DNA of 5,010 nt from Anaerolineae bacterium CG2_30_64_16 (GTDB lineage: Bacteria; Chloroflexota; Anaerolineae; CG2-30-64-16), in contig MNXL01000349.1 in assembly GCA_001871755.1 (NCBI GenBank), positions 417-5,426 on the forward strand. The letters are read 5' to 3'. The position numbers and the translations under genes are program-made. Positions 3,474 to 5,010 of this stretch are shown here, piece after piece. Position 1 is the first letter of the stretch; the number at the start of each line of letters is the position of its first letter. Under the pieces are notes generated by a model. That model saw only the letters and a list, made by a program, of their open reading frames with translations, searched no databases and was not told the origin of the DNA.

Positions 3474-5010
3474 AGTTGACGCCAAGGGTCCGTAAACGGA
3501 CAACTTCCATCGATGTCATTCTGAGCGGCTCTGCCCCGAGCCTCGCAGCGCGCAGTCAAGAAAGCGAAGAATCTCCTTGCCGCAGGCGAGACCCCTTCGC
3601 CAGGCTCAGGGCAGGCACTTCGCTGTCTCGGCGCTGTGGCACGACACTTGAGACCAACCCGCTCAGGGTGACACAGAAGCCCATGTTTCTACGGACCCTA
3701 AGCATCCATTTGTTCAGCAAGACGGCCCGCGCGGCCGCACGATGGCTAATCCTGACCGGCCTGCTACTGGGCCTGCTGCTGCCCGCGCTGGCGACAGCGG
3801 CCGCGCTCCCATTGACGAGCGCCCCCGCGCAGATCGCGACGACCGCCGGCGCGAGCGTGGCCGCCAGCGGCAACTACTGCGTCGCGTGCCACACGGCCAA
3901 CGATCATCGGCCGGACACGGTCACCGCGTGGGTAGGGAGCATCGACCGCGAGGCCACCGACCCCTGCCCCGCGGCCCGCCGTATCCACGAAGAGCTCTAC
4001 TACACGGAGCGCATGTTGGTGACCATGGACAGGGCGAGCGCGGGCGTGCCCCCACTGGCCAGCGTCGAGGCCCGCATCGCCGCCGCGCGGCAGACCTACA
4101 GTAAGCTGCTCGATGCGCCGGTGCAAAGCCTGGACGCGTTTGCCTCTGAAGCGCAGATGCTGCGTTACCGGCTCAACAAGAGCTATGCGCAGATCAACCA
4201 GCAGCACGATGCAGCCAAAGGACGGAACATCCTGATCGTCGCCGGGCTGGTCAGCGTGATCCTGCTGGTCGCGCTGGGCTGGGGCTTCCGCCATACACTG
4301 CGCTTCACCGCCGGTCGCGGACGAACCCGCGTGCGCGGCGGGGCGATCCTCGCCGTCATCGTGGTGCTCGTATTCTTCTCCCTCCCCATCTTCCGCGTCT
4401 TCACGCAGCAAGTGGCAGGCAGCAGCGAGGAGGAGTTGGCCCGCCAGGCCGTGCTGGACAGCGCCGGCCGCATCGCCACCACCGCGGACCGCGAGCTGGC
4501 CCGCGCGTGGGGTTTGGCCCGCGTCGCCAGCGCCTGGGCCAGGGCCGACCCCCAGGCCGCCGAGGCTCCGCTGCAGGACGCGCTCTCGGCCGCGGCGGGC
4601 GCCCAGATGAACGCGTTTGCGCTGTGGGGCGAAGCGCAGGCCGCGCAAGAGGCGGCCGTCGGCGTGCTGAACGCCTGGCAGACCGCCGGGCTGATCGCCA
4701 ATCGGCTGGATGCCAGCCGATCGCGCGCCTGGGGCCTGCGGATGGTCGCCGCGGAATGGGCCGCAATCGACCCGGCCCGGGCTGAGTCGATCCTGGCCGA
4801 AGCCGCGAAGACCGCGCAGGATGCGCCCGGCATCTACCGCGATCTGGACCTGCGCGCCATCGCGGCCATGTGGGCGCCGCTGAACCCGGCGCAAGGGGCG
4901 GCCGTGGCGGGCCAGGTGAGCGATCCGGCCCTGCGCGCCTGGGCTTTCCGGGAAATCGCCGAGGTGACCGGGGACCGCTCCTACTACGACCAGGCCGTCG
5001 CAGCCGCTCG
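3470..5010 (+). CDS. Membrane-anchored monoheme c-type cytochrome with helical-repeat tail (3' truncated, repeat element in its 5' end)
   Basis: The frame is open from 3470 to the window end (513 codons and two bases) with no stop, so the protein continues outside. Numbered from 3470, codons 6-77 are repeat-element sequence. A positively charged segment and the hydrophobic core WLILTGLLLGLLLPALATAA (92-111) follow, a Sec signal peptide or anchor. A single heme c site is CVACH at 137-141. After a mostly helical domain, two membrane helices occur at about 253-273 and 292-311, joined by an arginine-rich loop that should face the cytoplasm. From about 340 come alpha-helical repeats built on RAW-L-x-A-x-WA-x-(I/L)-(D/N)-P-x-x-A. 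Heme domain and repeat tail would both lie outside the cytoplasm. Likely role: electron partner of the CISM complex encoded upstream. Possible starts are ATG 3470 (best ribosome site), ATG 3683 (inside the element) and TTG 3710. Family not recognised. Confidence 0.85.
   Translation, partial: MKLTPRVRKRTTSIDVILSGSAPSLAARSQESEESPCRRRDPFARLRAGTSLSRRCGTTLETNPLRVTQKPMFLRTLSIHLFSKTARAAARWLILTGLLLGLLLPALATAAALPLTSAPAQIATTAGASVAASGNYCVACHTANDHRPDTVTAWVGSIDREATDPCPAARRIHEELYYTERMLVTMDRASAGVPPLASVEARIAAARQTYSKLLDAPVQSLDAFASEAQMLRYRLNKSYAQINQQHDAAKGRNILIVAGLVSVILLVALGWGFRHTLRFTAGRGRTRVRGGAILAVIVVLVFFSLPIFRVFTQQVAGSSEEELARQAVLDSAGRIATTADRELARAWGLARVASAWARADPQAAEAPLQDALSAAAGAQMNAFALWGEAQAAQEAAVGVLNAWQTAGLIANRLDASRSRAWGLRMVAAEWAAIDPARAESILAEAAKTAQDAPGIYRDLDLRAIAAMWAPLNPAQGAAVAGQVSDPALRAWAFREIAEVTGDRSYYDQAVAAA
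3485..3699 (+). repeat. MITE-like element with nested inverted repeats
   Basis: The outer arms are AGGGTCCGTA (3485-3494) and TACGGACCCT (3690-3699), a perfect 10-bp inverted repeat. Inside them TGTCATTCTGAGCGG (3514-3528) pairs with CCGCTCAGGGTGACA (3659-3673), 13 of 15 bases. A third pair, AGCGAAG (3563-3569) and CTTCGCT (3618-3624), lies inside that. GTCCGTAAACGGAC at 3488-3501 is a palindrome by itself. The element is about 215 bp and has no room for a transposase. A one-base A on each side (3484, 3700) is the only target duplication I can suggest. The phrases TGTCATTCTGAGCG, GAAGAATCT and CTCAGGGTGACA resemble dispersed repeats I recall from Chloroflexota genomes. The copy lies in the coding frame of the cytochrome gene. 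Confidence 0.82.

Noticed and set aside
3742..4104. Plus-strand ORF beginning at the ATG of 3742
   Set aside because: It is out of frame with the heme-motif frame and gives an arginine-, glycine- and proline-rich product; it is a shadow of the cytochrome gene.
3764..4894. Long open frame (376 codons) on the minus strand opposite the cytochrome gene
   Set aside because: It is rich in G, R, A and D with no recognisable domain. The plus-strand frame has a signal-peptide core, a CVACH site and membrane helices.

Overview
The window is a piece of a GC-rich bacterial chromosome. It carries the end of one gene, three complete genes and the start of another, all on the + strand, and it reads as one respiratory operon. 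The genes belong to the complex iron-sulfur molybdoenzyme (CISM) family. In order they are the C-terminal part of a molybdopterin oxidoreductase catalytic subunit (2-808), a four-cluster ferredoxin-like electron-transfer subunit (968-1654), a ten-helix NrfD/PsrC/ActC-type quinone-interacting membrane subunit (1814-3172), a 56-residue single-helix membrane protein (3303-3473), and a membrane-bound c-type cytochrome that runs off the right edge (3470-5010). The last gene has one CxxCH heme site, two membrane helices and a helical-repeat tail. It has no stop codon in the window, so a search for closed ORFs misses it.

The inferred job is electron transfer across or along the membrane between a molybdenum active site, a chain of [4Fe-4S] clusters, the quinone pool and a heme. 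The substrate cannot be told, because the N-terminal half of the catalytic subunit lies outside the window. Separate A, B and C subunits resemble the polysulfide, thiosulfate and tetrathionate reductase class, while the long NrfD-type subunit resembles ActC of alternative complex III.

The non-coding DNA is unusual. Each junction carries a different repeat. 809-967 has a TTGCGAA heptamer array and a GCAGTAT-type heptamer array. 1655-1813 has AATTGGG-type heptamers and a TACCAATC octamer array that forms a perfect inverted repeat ending right before the ribosome binding site. 3171-3276 has two consecutive 11-bp inverted repeats with the stop codon of the NrfD gene in the first arm. 3485-3699 is a MITE-like element with nested inverted repeats.

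That last element sits inside the reading frame of the cytochrome gene. The gene has an ideal start at 3470 (good Shine-Dalgarno, ATGA overlap with the previous stop), and the element then adds exactly 72 in-frame codons between the start and the signal-peptide core. Removing 3485-3700 leaves an ordinary signal peptide.

The GC-rich genes, the dense short tandem repeats and the TGTCATTCTGAGCG...CTCAGGGTGACA type of element together suggest a member of the Chloroflexota. This taxonomic guess rests on recollection of such repeats and on gene style, not on a search.
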